Assembly: GCF_003671765.1 (NCBI RefSeq)
Contig: NZ_QPIB01000042.1
Location: 1 to 64,000, forward strand
Source of the DNA: Xenophilus sp. E41
Lineage (GTDB): Bacteria > Pseudomonadota > Gammaproteobacteria > Burkholderiales > Burkholderiaceae_C
Length of the DNA: 64,000 nt
Reading direction: 5' to 3'
Below, one piece after another: positions 30,866 to 39,216 of the stretch. The notes under the pieces were generated by a model, which worked only from the letters and a program-made list of their open reading frames with translations, did not search any database and was not told the origin of the DNA. The translations under genes were made by a program, and so were the position numbers. How positions within the stretch are numbered: the first letter of the stretch is position 1; every line of letters begins with the position of its first letter.

Positions 30866-31363
30866 ATGACCCTCATCGCTGCAGCGCCGCCCCTCGTGCG
30901 CACCACGCCGCCCGCCGACCCGGCCCCGCTGGGGAAGGTGTCGGCCGGCGAATGGTGGCCCGAGATCGATCTCGCGGCCCTGCGCGATGCCATGCGCCTC
31001 GATGGCACCATCACCCCGGCCCGGCTGCTGCACGCCACGCAGGAGGCCGTCGCCTCGTCCATCGCCGCGCTGGGCGAATGGCCCCAGGCGCGCATGCTCG
31101 AAGGCCGCGCAAAGCTCGAAGACGTGCCGGCCCCGAAGATCGACGACGAGTCCATCCTCGTGCAGCGCTTCCGGCGCGCCGTCTACTGCCACGCCAAGGC
31201 CAACCTCATCGAGCGGTACAGCGACTACGACACCACCGGCCGCGAGCGCCGCAAGGACCAAGACGACGCGCGCACCGACCAGGCCGAACAGCACCGGCGC
31301 GATGCCACCTGGGCCATCCGCGACATCCTGGGCGTGCCGCGCCTCAACGTCGAGCTCATCTGA
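30866..31363 (+). CDS. L: Head completion/stabilisation protein (P2 gpL family)
   Basis: 165 aa, matching P2 gpL in length and position after M. Recognisable 'GEWWPEIDLAALRDAMRLDG' and 'YCHAKANLIERYSDYDTTG'. Plugs filled heads before tail joining. The next gene starts 2 bp after its stop. Confidence 0.9.
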   Translation: MTLIAAAPPLVRTTPPADPAPLGKVSAGEWWPEIDLAALRDAMRLDGTITPARLLHATQEAVASSIAALGEWPQARMLEGRAKLEDVPAPKIDDESILVQRFRRAVYCHAKANLIERYSDYDTTGRERRKDQDDARTDQAEQHRRDATWAIRDILGVPRLNVELI

Positions 31364-31365
31364 CC

Positions 31366-31578
31366 ATGCCCCGCACCGTCATCGCCGAGCAAAATGACAC
31401 GGTCGACCTGCTGTGCCTGCGCCACCTCGGGGCGACCGCCGGCGTCACCGAAGGCGCCTACCGCATGAATCCAGGCCTCGCCGAGCTCGGGCCCATCCTT
31501 CCGCTGGGGCGCAAGGTCATCCTCCCCGACCTGCCGGCCACGGCCACGCGCGTCGAAACCGTGCAGCTCTGGGACTGA
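31366..31578 (+). CDS. X: Tail protein X (P2 gpX family, LysM-like)
   Basis: 70 aa. 'AEQNDTVDLLCLRHLG' and 'NPGLAELGPILPLGRKVILP' are characteristic of gpX, an essential small tail protein with a LysM-like fold. Same operon position as in P2. Confidence 0.92.
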   Translation: MPRTVIAEQNDTVDLLCLRHLGATAGVTEGAYRMNPGLAELGPILPLGRKVILPDLPATATRVETVQLWD

Positions 31579-31582
31579 GGCC

Positions 31583-31966
31583 ATGGACGCCACGACAGCC
31601 ATCGCCGTCGCCGAGGCCGCCGGCTCGAAGTTCGGTCCCCTCGGCTACCTCATCGTGCTGCTCATCCTGGGTGTCGGCACGGGCATCTACTGGCTGCTCG
31701 CTCGCAACCAGCAGCGCCTGTCCGGCGCCGACACCGAGGGGCAGATTCAGGCGCTCGCGGTCTACAAGGAAATGCTCAAGGCCGAGCGGGACGCACGCGT
31801 CACCGCCGAGGCACGCGCCGACCAGTTCGCACGCGAGCTGCGCGACGCGTTGCAGCAGCTCGGCGAACTCAAGGGCCAACTGCAGGCCATGACCGCAGAG
31901 CTGACGCGCGTGCGGCAGGAGCTCGAACAGGTGAAAGGGCAGATCAATGGCAACGCTCACGGATAG
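31583..31966 (+). CDS. Phage membrane protein with coiled coil, possible holin or lysis-timing protein
   Basis: 127 aa. One N-terminal membrane helix ('FGPLGYLIVLLILGVGTGIY', about 17-39) followed by a long charged coiled coil ('YKEMLKAERDARVTAEARAD' onward). It occupies the position where P2 has holin gene Y. A single-helix protein with a coiled coil is not a classical holin, so assignment stays open. Overlaps the next gene by 20 bp. Confidence 0.7.
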   Translation: MDATTAIAVAEAAGSKFGPLGYLIVLLILGVGTGIYWLLARNQQRLSGADTEGQIQALAVYKEMLKAERDARVTAEARADQFARELRDALQQLGELKGQLQAMTAELTRVRQELEQVKGQINGNAHG

Positions 31967-32486
31967 CCAGCTCGGCGCCCTTGCTGCCCTCGAAAAGCAG
32001 GCGCGCCGTGCGCACTGGATCGATCGAAACAAGAACGTCCTCATGCTCGCGGCCATCGCGTGCTTCACGCTCGCCGGCCTCGTGGTCGGGCTGGGTGTCG
32101 GCCACTGGATGGGTGCGCAGCAGGAGCGAGCCGAGCGCAGCGCCGAGATCGCCCGCATGCAGGACCTGCTCAGCCAGGCCATCACGAAGCTCGGCACCAT
32201 CGCGCCGAAGGTCGAGCAGGCTGCGGCCACGGTGGCGCAGACGGCCGACCAGGTGTCCGACCGCATGGATGGCGCCGCATCACGCCTTGATGAAGCGGCG
32301 AGCAAGGCCGATGCCGTCGCGGCCAAGGCCACCAGCGCGGCCGCCAAGGCCAGCGTCGCCGCGGCCCGGGCCGGTACCGCAGCCGCCACGGCGCGAGAGG
32401 CCGCAGAGCCCATTGCCGCCCCAGCGCCAGCGGTCACACGCGCGGTGCGAGAAACCAATCAGCGCATGAAAGACGCCCGCCCATGA
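31947..32486 (+). CDS. Phage membrane protein with Ala-rich coiled coil
   Basis: 179 aa. One membrane helix ('NVLMLAAIACFTLAGLVVGL', about 30-52), then heptad-like Ala-rich repeats ('LDEAASKADAVAAKATSAAA'). Possible lysis-regulation or inner-membrane protein; no family recognised. Overlaps the neighbours on both sides (20 bp and 4 bp), so it belongs to the lysis cassette. Confidence 0.7.
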   Translation: MATLTDSQLGALAALEKQARRAHWIDRNKNVLMLAAIACFTLAGLVVGLGVGHWMGAQQERAERSAEIARMQDLLSQAITKLGTIAPKVEQAAATVAQTADQVSDRMDGAASRLDEAASKADAVAAKATSAAAKASVAAARAGTAAATAREAAEPIAAPAPAVTRAVRETNQRMKDARP

Positions 32487-32701
32487 AGCGCGCCGCAGCC
32501 CTCCTGCTTGCCGTTCTGGCCCTCTCCGGCTGCGCCGCGCCGGCGTCGCGCTGCCAGCTGCTGCCCGACCCGCCCCAACGCGCCACGCGGCAGCAGCTGG
32601 AGAACTACACCGCCCAGGTGATCCGGCTATACGGCGAGTGCGCCGGCGGCCCTGCCGCGTCGGTGCCCAACCCGCCCACCTCGCCGAGCACGCCGCAATG
32701 A
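32483..32701 (+). CDS. Small phage lipoprotein
   Basis: 72 aa with a strong lipoprotein signal (lipobox LSGC, Cys 17) and a Pro/Ser-rich C-terminus. Outer-membrane lipoprotein of Rz1-like style, but the true Rz1 is nested in Rz at 33508, so this is an additional lipoprotein of the lysis cassette. 4-bp overlaps with both neighbours. Confidence 0.75.
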   Translation: MKRAAALLLAVLALSGCAAPASRCQLLPDPPQRATRQQLENYTAQVIRLYGECAGGPAASVPNPPTSPSTPQ

Positions 32702-33318
32702 CCCTCACCCTCACCCAGCTCATCGCCGCGGGCATCACGCCCACCGTCGCCCGCGTCTTCCTGCCGCACCTGCTCACGGCCGCCGATCGCTTCGGCATCA
32801 ACACGCCGCGGCGCATGGCCGCCTTCATCGGCGAGTGCAGCCACGAGTCGAGCGCTTTCACCCGGCTCGAAGAAAACCTCTACTACTCCGACCCCACCCG
32901 CATCGCGAAGATGTTCAGCGCCCTGCGCCAGGTCGAGAAGGCACGGGCGTACGTGGGCCAGCCGAAGGCCATGGCCAACATCGTCTATGCGAATCGCAAC
33001 GGCAATGGCGGTATCGAGTCCGGCGACGGCTGGACCTACCGCGGCCGCGGGCTCATCCAGCTCACCGGTCGCGGCAACTACCGCGCCGCGGAGAAAGGCA
33101 CCGGCCTGCCCTTCGAGGCGAAGCCGGACATCGCCGCCCAGGCCGAAGGCGGTACCGTCGCCTCGGGCTGGTACTGGCAGACCAACGGCCTCAACGCCCT
33201 CGCCGACGGCTGGCAGATCGACACCATCACCAGCCGCATCAACCCGGCGATGGTCGGCCGCGCCGATCGCGTGGAGCGCTGCAACCGCGCGCTCGACGCA
33301 CTGCTCACCGTCGCCTGA
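32698..33318 (+). CDS. Endolysin, GH19 chitinase-like muramidase
   Basis: 206 aa. Peptidoglycan hydrolase of the GH19 fold: catalytic Glu in 'FIGECSHESSAFTRLEENLY' (about E50), 'WTYRGRGLIQLTGRGNYRAA', 'ASGWYWQTNGLNALAD'. No signal peptide, so it needs a holin to cross the membrane. ATG overlaps the lipoprotein stop by 4 bp. Confidence 0.92.
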   Translation: MTLTLTQLIAAGITPTVARVFLPHLLTAADRFGINTPRRMAAFIGECSHESSAFTRLEENLYYSDPTRIAKMFSALRQVEKARAYVGQPKAMANIVYANRNGNGGIESGDGWTYRGRGLIQLTGRGNYRAAEKGTGLPFEAKPDIAAQAEGGTVASGWYWQTNGLNALADGWQIDTITSRINPAMVGRADRVERCNRALDALLTVA

Positions 33319-33320
33319 CC

Positions 33321-33848
33321 ATGCAGCAGATCCTGATCACCGCTGCCGCCGGCGTGCTGGTCGCCGCCGCCTCGGCCGCCTCCGGCTTCTGGGCCGGCGA
33401 CACCTACGGCGCCGGCCGCGTGCAGCAGGCGTGGGACAAGGACAAGACCACCCGCGCCCAGGCCACCACCACCCAGGTCATCACCAACAGCGAAAAGGCA
33501 TCCGCCCATGCGAGCCAGTCCACCACCGCCGTCGATCGCTTCGTCACCGCTCAGGCCCCTGCTGCTGCTGACGCTGCTGCTCGCATCGCTGATGCTCGGC
33601 GCCTGCAGCGTGACGCCGACCGCCGGGCCGATCGATACCGCGCCATGTCCAAGGCCAGCGAAGCTGAGCGCGATCGTCTCGCAAGCTATGCGGCCGGACT
33701 CGACGCCAGTCTTGCAGAGGGTCGACTCCTGGCTGAAGAGCTCCGGGCGACTCTTGTCGACCGAGACAACCGCATCCGGCTTCTCGCCGACACCATCCGC
33801 GCCGACCGCATCCTCTGCGGCGCCACCGACCCCGGCGCCGAGCCCTGA
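33321..33848 (+). CDS. Rz-like i-spanin
   Basis: 175 aa. N-terminal membrane anchor (about 4-28) and a long periplasmic coiled coil ('QLRR'-type heptads; 'AAARIADARRLQRDADRRAD', 'SEAERDRLASYAAGLDASLA'). Together with the nested Rz1 it fuses inner and outer membranes at lysis. Starts 2 bp after the endolysin stop. Confidence 0.88.
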   Translation: MQQILITAAAGVLVAAASAASGFWAGDTYGAGRVQQAWDKDKTTRAQATTTQVITNSEKASAHASQSTTAVDRFVTAQAPAAADAAARIADARRLQRDADRRADRYRAMSKASEAERDRLASYAAGLDASLAEGRLLAEELRATLVDRDNRIRLLADTIRADRILCGATDPGAEP

Positions 33849-33855
33849 GCCATGA
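33508..33855 (+). CDS. Rz1-like o-spanin lipoprotein nested in the Rz gene
   Basis: 115 aa read in another frame inside Rz. Clear lipoprotein signal ('LLLLTLLLASLMLGAC', lipobox LGAC) and a Pro-rich C-terminus, the hallmarks of Rz1. It ends 7 bp beyond Rz and its stop overlaps the gpR start by 4 bp (ATGA), which supports it being translated. Longer than most Rz1 proteins (about 60 aa). Confidence 0.85.
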   Translation: MRASPPPPSIASSPLRPLLLLTLLLASLMLGACSVTPTAGPIDTAPCPRPAKLSAIVSQAMRPDSTPVLQRVDSWLKSSGRLLSTETTASGFSPTPSAPTASSAAPPTPAPSPEP

Positions 33856-34337
33856 AGAAGCCGCAGCTGCTGCGCGACCACCTGGCCAACGCCTGCCCCG
33901 ACCTGGCCACCAACCCCGAGAAGCTGACCATCTTCATCGAGCGTGGGAACATCGTGCACACCGGCACGCCGGCGCTGTCCTTCGACTACCACTACACGCT
34001 GAACATCGTCGTCACCGACTGGGCCGACAGCACCGACGTGCTGATGCTCCCGGTCGTCGCGTGGCTCAAGCGCCATCAGCCCGACCTGTTCGACAACCCC
34101 GAGCGTCGGGCCAAAGGCTTCCGCTTCGAGGCCGAAATCATCGACCACCAGACCGTCGACGTAGCGATCGAGCTCGACCTCACCGAGACCGTCGCGGTGC
34201 AGGGCGGCACCGTCGGCGGCGTCAACCGCCTGACCACACGCCACATCGGCGAGCCGCTGCTCGCCGGCTTCGAGTCGCCCGAGTCCGTCGTCGACCTCGC
34301 GGCCGAGTGGCGCATCGAGCCGATCGACGGCACCTGA
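33852..34337 (+). CDS. R: Tail completion protein (P2 gpR family)
   Basis: 161 aa (P2 gpR 155). Typical 'MKKPQLLRDHLANACPDLAT' start and 'DYHYTLNIVVTDWADSTDVL'. Tail completion together with gpS. Translationally coupled to Rz1. Confidence 0.93.
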   Translation: MKKPQLLRDHLANACPDLATNPEKLTIFIERGNIVHTGTPALSFDYHYTLNIVVTDWADSTDVLMLPVVAWLKRHQPDLFDNPERRAKGFRFEAEIIDHQTVDVAIELDLTETVAVQGGTVGGVNRLTTRHIGEPLLAGFESPESVVDLAAEWRIEPIDGT

Positions 34338-34339
34338 GC

Positions 34340-34804
34340 ATGGCCGACGCGCTCGACCGACTGTCCACCTGGGCCGCGCCCCTGCTCGCCGGCCTGTCGC
34401 TGCCGCGCCGTCGGGCCGCCATGACCCAGGTGGTCACGTACCTGCGCCGCAGCCAGGCCGAGCGAATTGCCGCCCAGCGCAACCCCGACGGCACGCCCTA
34501 CGCGCCCCGCAAGCCGCGGCTGCGCGCCAAGAAGGGCAGCATCCGCCGGACCATGTTCGAGAAGCTGCGACAGGCCAAGTACATGCGCAAGGCCTCGACC
34601 GCCGAGACGGCCACCATCACCATCGGCGGGCGCACCGCGCGCATCGCCCGCGTGCATCAGTACGGCCTGCGCGACAAGGTCGATTGGCGCAAGCCCAACA
34701 GCCCGACCACCCAGTACGCCCGGCGCGAGTTGCTGGGCTTCACGGCGGCCGACGAAGACGCCATCACCGACATCCTGCTGCACCACATCACCGCCGCGGG
34801 CTGA
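34340..34804 (+). CDS. S: Tail completion protein (P2 gpS family)
   Basis: 154 aa (P2 gpS 150). Virion-morphogenesis family: 'LRRSQAERIAAQRNPDGTPY', 'TATITIGGRTARIARVHQYG', 'YARRELLGFTAADEDAITDI'. Two bases after the gpR stop. Confidence 0.93.
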   Translation: MADALDRLSTWAAPLLAGLSLPRRRAAMTQVVTYLRRSQAERIAAQRNPDGTPYAPRKPRLRAKKGSIRRTMFEKLRQAKYMRKASTAETATITIGGRTARIARVHQYGLRDKVDWRKPNSPTTQYARRELLGFTAADEDAITDILLHHITAAG

Positions 34805-34895
34805 CGCGCCACAGTCCCGGCCCGGGTATCAGTCCCCGCCACCCATACATGCGCCGCTGCTCGCCTTCGCGCGACCCCGCCGGCACAGTGAGCGC

Positions 34896-35651
34896 ATGCC
34901 GGGACCATCCGAAGCGCCAGAACAATTCGACGACCTGAAACGCCAGGTCGCGAACATCCTGCGCGTCGGAACCATCGCGGCGGTCGACCACGCCCGCACG
35001 CCCCCACTGGTGCGGGTGCAGCTCACCGACTCGGCCACCACCGACTGGCGCCCCTACTTCGAGCTGCGCGCCGGCGACACCGGCACATGGAACCCGCCCA
35101 CCGTCGGCGAGTGCGTCATGCTGCTGTCGCCCAACGGCCTCACCGAAGGCGGCTTCGCCCTCGCCGGCCTGCCCACCACCAGCCGGCCGACGCCCAGCTC
35201 CGACCGGAACAAGACCGTCACCAAGTACCCCGACGGCGCCGTCTTCGAATACGACCACGAAGCCCACGCCCTCAAGGTCACGCTGCCCGAGGGCGGCACG
35301 GCCGATGTCGACGTGCCCGACTCCATCAAGGTCACCTGCAAGACCGCCGACGTGACGGCGAGCGAAAGCGCGACCGTGCATTCCGCGCAGATCACGCTCG
35401 ACGCTCCTATGACCACCGCCACCGGCCAGCTGGTCGTGCAGGGCCTTCTGACCTTCCAGCAGGGAATGATGGGCAGCGGCATCGGTCCGGGCGGCAAGGG
35501 CGTGCAGATCGACACCGACGTGGAGTTCATCAACGGACACGGCATCACCACCGACGGCGGCGACATCGTCGCGGGCGACATCAGCCTGCAGAGCCATCGC
35601 ACCTCAGGCGTCGAGTCGGGCAGCGACATCAGCGACGGGCCAGTGCCATGA
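34896..35651 (+). CDS. V: Baseplate assembly/spike protein (P2 gpV family)
   Basis: 251 aa. Central tail spike: OB-fold start ('VANILRVGTIAAVDHARTPP', 'VRVQLTDSATTDWRPYFELR') then 'PTVGECVMLLSPNG' and a C-terminal beta-helix-type region ('GLLTFQQGMMGSGIGPGGKG'). ATG at 34896 after a 91-bp gap; it overlaps gpW by 4 bp. Slightly longer than P2 gpV (211). Confidence 0.93.
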   Translation: MPGPSEAPEQFDDLKRQVANILRVGTIAAVDHARTPPLVRVQLTDSATTDWRPYFELRAGDTGTWNPPTVGECVMLLSPNGLTEGGFALAGLPTTSRPTPSSDRNKTVTKYPDGAVFEYDHEAHALKVTLPEGGTADVDVPDSIKVTCKTADVTASESATVHSAQITLDAPMTTATGQLVVQGLLTFQQGMMGSGIGPGGKGVQIDTDVEFINGHGITTDGGDIVAGDISLQSHRTSGVESGSDISDGPVP

Positions 35652-35992
35652 CGGGCATCTCCAACACCACCGGCACCATGCTCGCGCGTCGCGAGCACAT
35701 TCGCCAGTCGATCGCCGACATCCTCGGCACGCCGATCGGCACCCGCCTCATGCGTCGCAACTACGGCAGCTATTTGCCGCAGCTGGTCGACCATCCCGCC
35801 ACCGGCGCCAACCGCCTGCGCCTGATCGCCGCCACCGCCCAGGCCATCATGAAGTGGGAGCCGCGCACACGGCTGCTCAGCGCCACGGTGGCCTTCAATG
35901 CACAGGGCAAGTGCCAGCTGCATTTGCGCCGACGCGACATTGGCAGTGTCGACACCGTCGCATCCAGCGTCACCGTGGGGGCCTCGGCATGA
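35648..35992 (+). CDS. W: Baseplate wedge protein (P2 gpW family, T4 gp25-like)
   Basis: 114 aa (P2 gpW 115). gp25-like: 'HIRQSIADILGTPIGTRLMR', 'YGSYLPQLVDHPA'. 4-bp overlaps with V and J. Confidence 0.94.
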   Translation: MTGISNTTGTMLARREHIRQSIADILGTPIGTRLMRRNYGSYLPQLVDHPATGANRLRLIAATAQAIMKWEPRTRLLSATVAFNAQGKCQLHLRRRDIGSVDTVASSVTVGASA

Positions 35993-36891
35993 GCCTCGAC
36001 ATGACGCTGCTGCCGCCGCCAGCGGTCATCGAGGTGCTGGATTTCGAGGCCATCCTGCAGGACCACAAGGCGCAGTTCCAGACCCTGTGCGCTGAGGCGG
36101 GGCTTGACTACTCGCTGCTGCTGGAATCCGACCCCATCACCAAGCTGCTGGAGCTCGGCGCCTACCGTGAAATGCTGATGCGCCAGCGCATCAACGACGC
36201 GGCCAAGGCCTGCATGCTGGCCTACGCCGTCGGCACTGACCTCGACCACCAGGCGGCCAACCTCGGCGTGCAGCGTCTGCTCATCACTCCGGCAGACCTG
36301 AACGCCAATCCGCCCGTGCCAGCGGTGTACGAAAGCGACGATCGCCTGCGCGAGCGCGCGCAGCTCGCGCTCGAAGGCATCACGACCGCCGGCCCGCGCG
36401 AGAGCTATCGCTTCCATGCGCTCAGCGCCAGCGCGCTGGTGGCCGATGTCGGCGTCGACAGCCCGGCGCCCGGCACCGTGCGCGTCACCGTGCTGGCTAC
36501 AGACCCCAGCGGAGTGCCCACCGACCAGCTGCTCGACTCCGTGCGCGCCGCGCTCAGCGAAGAGGACGTGCGACCGCTGTGCGACCTTGTCACGGTCCAG
36601 GGCCCCGAGATCATCGAGTCGGCCATCACCGCCACGCTCCACCTCAAGCCCGGTCCGGCCGGGCAGGTCGGCGCCGCAGCCGCATCGGCCGCGCTCGAAA
36701 AGTGGCTTGCGGACATCCGACGCCTCGGCGCCGGCCTGCCCCGGTCTGGTATCGATGCGGCCCTGCACCAGGCTGGGATGAACCGCGTGGACCTCACCGT
36801 CCCGGCGGCGGACATCCTCTGCGATCGCACGCAGTGGGTGCGCGTCACCTCCATCAACCTCACGACCGTGGTGGATGGCGAAGATGACTAG
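35989..36891 (+). CDS. J: Baseplate wedge protein (P2 gpJ family)
   Basis: 300 aa (P2 gpJ 302). 'LPPPAVIEVLDFEAILQDHK', 'YREMLMRQRINDAAKACMLA', 'AVGTDLDHQAANLGVQRL' are typical. Baseplate J-like ring protein. Overlaps W by 4 bp. Confidence 0.95.
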   Translation: MSLDMTLLPPPAVIEVLDFEAILQDHKAQFQTLCAEAGLDYSLLLESDPITKLLELGAYREMLMRQRINDAAKACMLAYAVGTDLDHQAANLGVQRLLITPADLNANPPVPAVYESDDRLRERAQLALEGITTAGPRESYRFHALSASALVADVGVDSPAPGTVRVTVLATDPSGVPTDQLLDSVRAALSEEDVRPLCDLVTVQGPEIIESAITATLHLKPGPAGQVGAAAASAALEKWLADIRRLGAGLPRSGIDAALHQAGMNRVDLTVPAADILCDRTQWVRVTSINLTTVVDGEDD

Positions 36892-37465
36892 CCTTACAGC
36901 CTCCCAGCGCCTGCTGCCGCCCAACCGCACGCCGCTCGAGTCCGCGCTCGCCGGCATTGAGGCCTACGCGCTGTCCACCGACAGCCTGCGCCATCTGTGG
37001 ACCGCCCTGCTCTGCATGGCCGACGCCTTGCCGTGGCTGTCGTGGACGCTGTCCGTCGAAGCCTGGCAGGAAGCCAAGTCCGACGACGCCCGCCGGCAGC
37101 TGATCCTCACCAGCATCGAGGTGCACCGCCGCAAGGGCACACCTTGGGCCATCAAGCTCCTCGTCCGTGCCCTCGGCTTCGGCGAAGTCACCATCATCGA
37201 GCGCGTCGGGGGCCGCACCCACAACGGCGAAATCCGCCGCGACGGTGAGTTTCCGCACGCCTCGCTGGGCGCCTCCTGGGCCACCTACAAGGTCGTGTTC
37301 AACGATCGACCCATCACCAACGCCCAGGCCGAGCGCCTGCGCAAGCTGCTGCCGGCCGTCGCGCCGGCCCGGTGCCATCTCGTCGGCCTTCGCTATGTCG
37401 CCGTGGCCAACAGCCACAACGGCGCGACGCGTCGCGATGGCGCCTTCAACCATGGGAGCGCCTGA
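36884..37465 (+). CDS. I: Tail protein I (P2 gpI family)
   Basis: 193 aa from ATG 36884, which overlaps the gpJ stop; an in-frame ATG at 36875 is the alternative. Features 'LLPPNRTPLESALAGIEAYA' and 'HRRKGTPWAIKLLVRALGFG' are typical of gpI, a baseplate component that attaches the fibre. Confidence 0.92.
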   Translation: MTSLTASQRLLPPNRTPLESALAGIEAYALSTDSLRHLWTALLCMADALPWLSWTLSVEAWQEAKSDDARRQLILTSIEVHRRKGTPWAIKLLVRALGFGEVTIIERVGGRTHNGEIRRDGEFPHASLGASWATYKVVFNDRPITNAQAERLRKLLPAVAPARCHLVGLRYVAVANSHNGATRRDGAFNHGSA

Positions 37466-38394
37466 TGGCGAATCTGAACGAAACCGACGAATGGTTCGAC
37501 GGTATCTACCAGCTCGAAGAGGACGACCCGGTCCTCGGCGGGCCGGCTGGCATTGACAACCTAGCGCCGCGCCAGCTCGCAAGCCGCGGCCGGTACCAGC
37601 GCATCCGCAACGTGTCGCCCTGGCGCGCGGACTTCATCTATCCGGCGGGCGAGTCCTATGTCAGCTATGGCGGTCAGACGTGGAAGAGCGTCGGCACCAG
37701 TGCTGGCACACAGCCCGGCACCGACCCTGCCAAGTGGGTGCGCTGGGGGTACACCGAGGCCGAGCTCGGCGCCCTGCTGGGCGATGCCGTCACGGTGCAC
37801 GAGGCGAAGGCCGATCCGCACCCGGTGTACTGGAACGACCCTCGGGGCAACGCCAAGATTGCCGCGGCCATCGCGGCGTTGGTGAACAGCTCGCCAGCCG
37901 CGCTGGACACCCTCGCCGAGCTGGCAGCCGCACTGGGCAATGACGCGAACTTCGCGGCCACCGTCACGGCCGCACTGGCGACCAAGGCGCCGCTGGCCTC
38001 GCCAGCACTGACGGGCAATCCCACGGCACCGACGCAAGCCGCGACGGACAACAGCCAGCGGCTCGCGAATACTGCCTTCGTGCGCTCGCTGTTCCCGCTG
38101 TCCCTCGGCACGAGCGGGTACATCAAGCTCCCCGGCGGGCTGATCCTCCAGTGGGTCCGGAACATCACGGGCACCGCCAACTCGTCCGGCGACGCGACGA
38201 TCGGCATCACGTATCCGACCACCTTCCCCAACCTGTGCTGCGGGACGGCCTTCTATCCGGTCAACGAAGCGACCTCGAATTTCGGCCAGCGGATCACGGG
38301 CACCGCCCCGGGCCCGTCGTTCGTCGCAATCAACATCGGCAACGCACCGGCCTTTGGGGCGGTCGCAGTGTCCGGAATCATCCTGGGGTTCTGA
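37465..38394 (+). CDS. H: Tail fibre protein (P2 gpH position)
   Basis: 309 aa, much shorter than P2 gpH (669). The N-terminus ('NETDEWFDGIYQLEEDDPVL') attaches to gpI; the middle has the fibre motif 'ASPALTGNPTAPTQA'-type repeat with 'DNSQRLANTAFV', and the C-terminal part ('GYIKLPGGLILQWVRN', 'NFGQRITGTAPGPSFVAINI') is a tail-fibre tip domain. Determines host range. Start overlaps the gpI stop by one base. Confidence 0.9.
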   Translation: MANLNETDEWFDGIYQLEEDDPVLGGPAGIDNLAPRQLASRGRYQRIRNVSPWRADFIYPAGESYVSYGGQTWKSVGTSAGTQPGTDPAKWVRWGYTEAELGALLGDAVTVHEAKADPHPVYWNDPRGNAKIAAAIAALVNSSPAALDTLAELAAALGNDANFAATVTAALATKAPLASPALTGNPTAPTQAATDNSQRLANTAFVRSLFPLSLGTSGYIKLPGGLILQWVRNITGTANSSGDATIGITYPTTFPNLCCGTAFYPVNEATSNFGQRITGTAPGPSFVAINIGNAPAFGAVAVSGIILGF

Positions 38395-38395
38395 C

Positions 38396-38833
38396 ATGGC
38401 TCTGTTCTTCGCCTCGTCTTCGGGCGGCTTCTACGACGACGCGATCCATGGCGAGCACATGCCTGCCGACGCCGTCGAGATCACGCGGGCGCGCTACGAA
38501 TCGCTGCTCAGCGAGCAGGCTGCGGGCAAGCTCATCACTGCCGACGCTGCAGGGCACCCGATCGCGACAGTCCGTCCGGCGCTCGCGCCGCAGGTTCCCA
38601 GCCAGGTGAGCCAGCGTCAAGCCCACCTGGCACTGCTGGAAGTTGGGCTACTCGACGATGCCGAGGCGCTAATCGCCGGTATTTCGGACCCGATTGAGCG
38701 CCGGCGCGCCGAGATCGAGTGGAAGGCGCCAACGTACGAACGCGGCTCCCCGTTCCTGCAGCAGCTCGCGGCACAGCTCGGCCTCACGCCGGGCCGGCTC
38801 GACGAGCTCTTCATCCAGGCGGGCCAACTGTGA
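38396..38833 (+). CDS. G: Tail fibre assembly protein (P2 gpG position)
   Basis: 145 aa. N-terminus 'ALFFASSSGGFYDDAIHGEH' and 'MPADAVEITRARYESLLSEQ' are standard for tail-fibre assembly chaperones; C-terminal half helical and WKAPTYERGSPF-containing. Downstream of the fibre as expected. Overlaps the next gene by 4 bp (GTGA). Confidence 0.9.
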   Translation: MALFFASSSGGFYDDAIHGEHMPADAVEITRARYESLLSEQAAGKLITADAAGHPIATVRPALAPQVPSQVSQRQAHLALLEVGLLDDAEALIAGISDPIERRRAEIEWKAPTYERGSPFLQQLAAQLGLTPGRLDELFIQAGQL

Positions 38834-39186
38834 CCGCGCCGATCATCGCCGTCCTCGTGCTGGCGCTTCTCACCCACAGCACTCTGTCGCTGTGGACGCA
38901 CTTCGTCGCCGTCATGCGCCTCAAGATGCTGCGGGACGAGGGCACCCTCACGCGCTGGCAGCGTGTCTTCGGCACCTACGTGCTCGCCAAGGGCCTGCTC
39001 ATCGACCTCGTCTACCACCTGATCCTGGGCACTCTCGTGCTCATGGAGTGGCCGCGCGAATGGACGCTATCGGGCCGCCTCTGGCGGCTCAGCACCACCG
39101 GCACCGGCTGGCGTCAGCGCTGGGCCCTCGCCCTGCGCGTGCAGCTGCTCGACAGCGCCGACCCCTCTGGCCTCCACCGAGGCTGA
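38830..39186 (+). CDS. Phage membrane protein of unknown function
   Basis: 118 aa with a GTG start at 38830 overlapping the fibre-assembly stop. Two predicted membrane segments ('PIIAVLVLALLTHSTLSLWT' and 'LLIDLVYHLILGTLVLMEW'), then a basic tail. Sits between fibre and sheath genes, a usual place for accessory genes in P2 relatives. No family recognised. Confidence 0.75.
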   Translation: MTAPIIAVLVLALLTHSTLSLWTHFVAVMRLKMLRDEGTLTRWQRVFGTYVLAKGLLIDLVYHLILGTLVLMEWPREWTLSGRLWRLSTTGTGWRQRWALALRVQLLDSADPSGLHRG

Positions 39187-39216
39187 CCCCTTCGTCTCAC
39201 ACAGGAGCAATCCACC

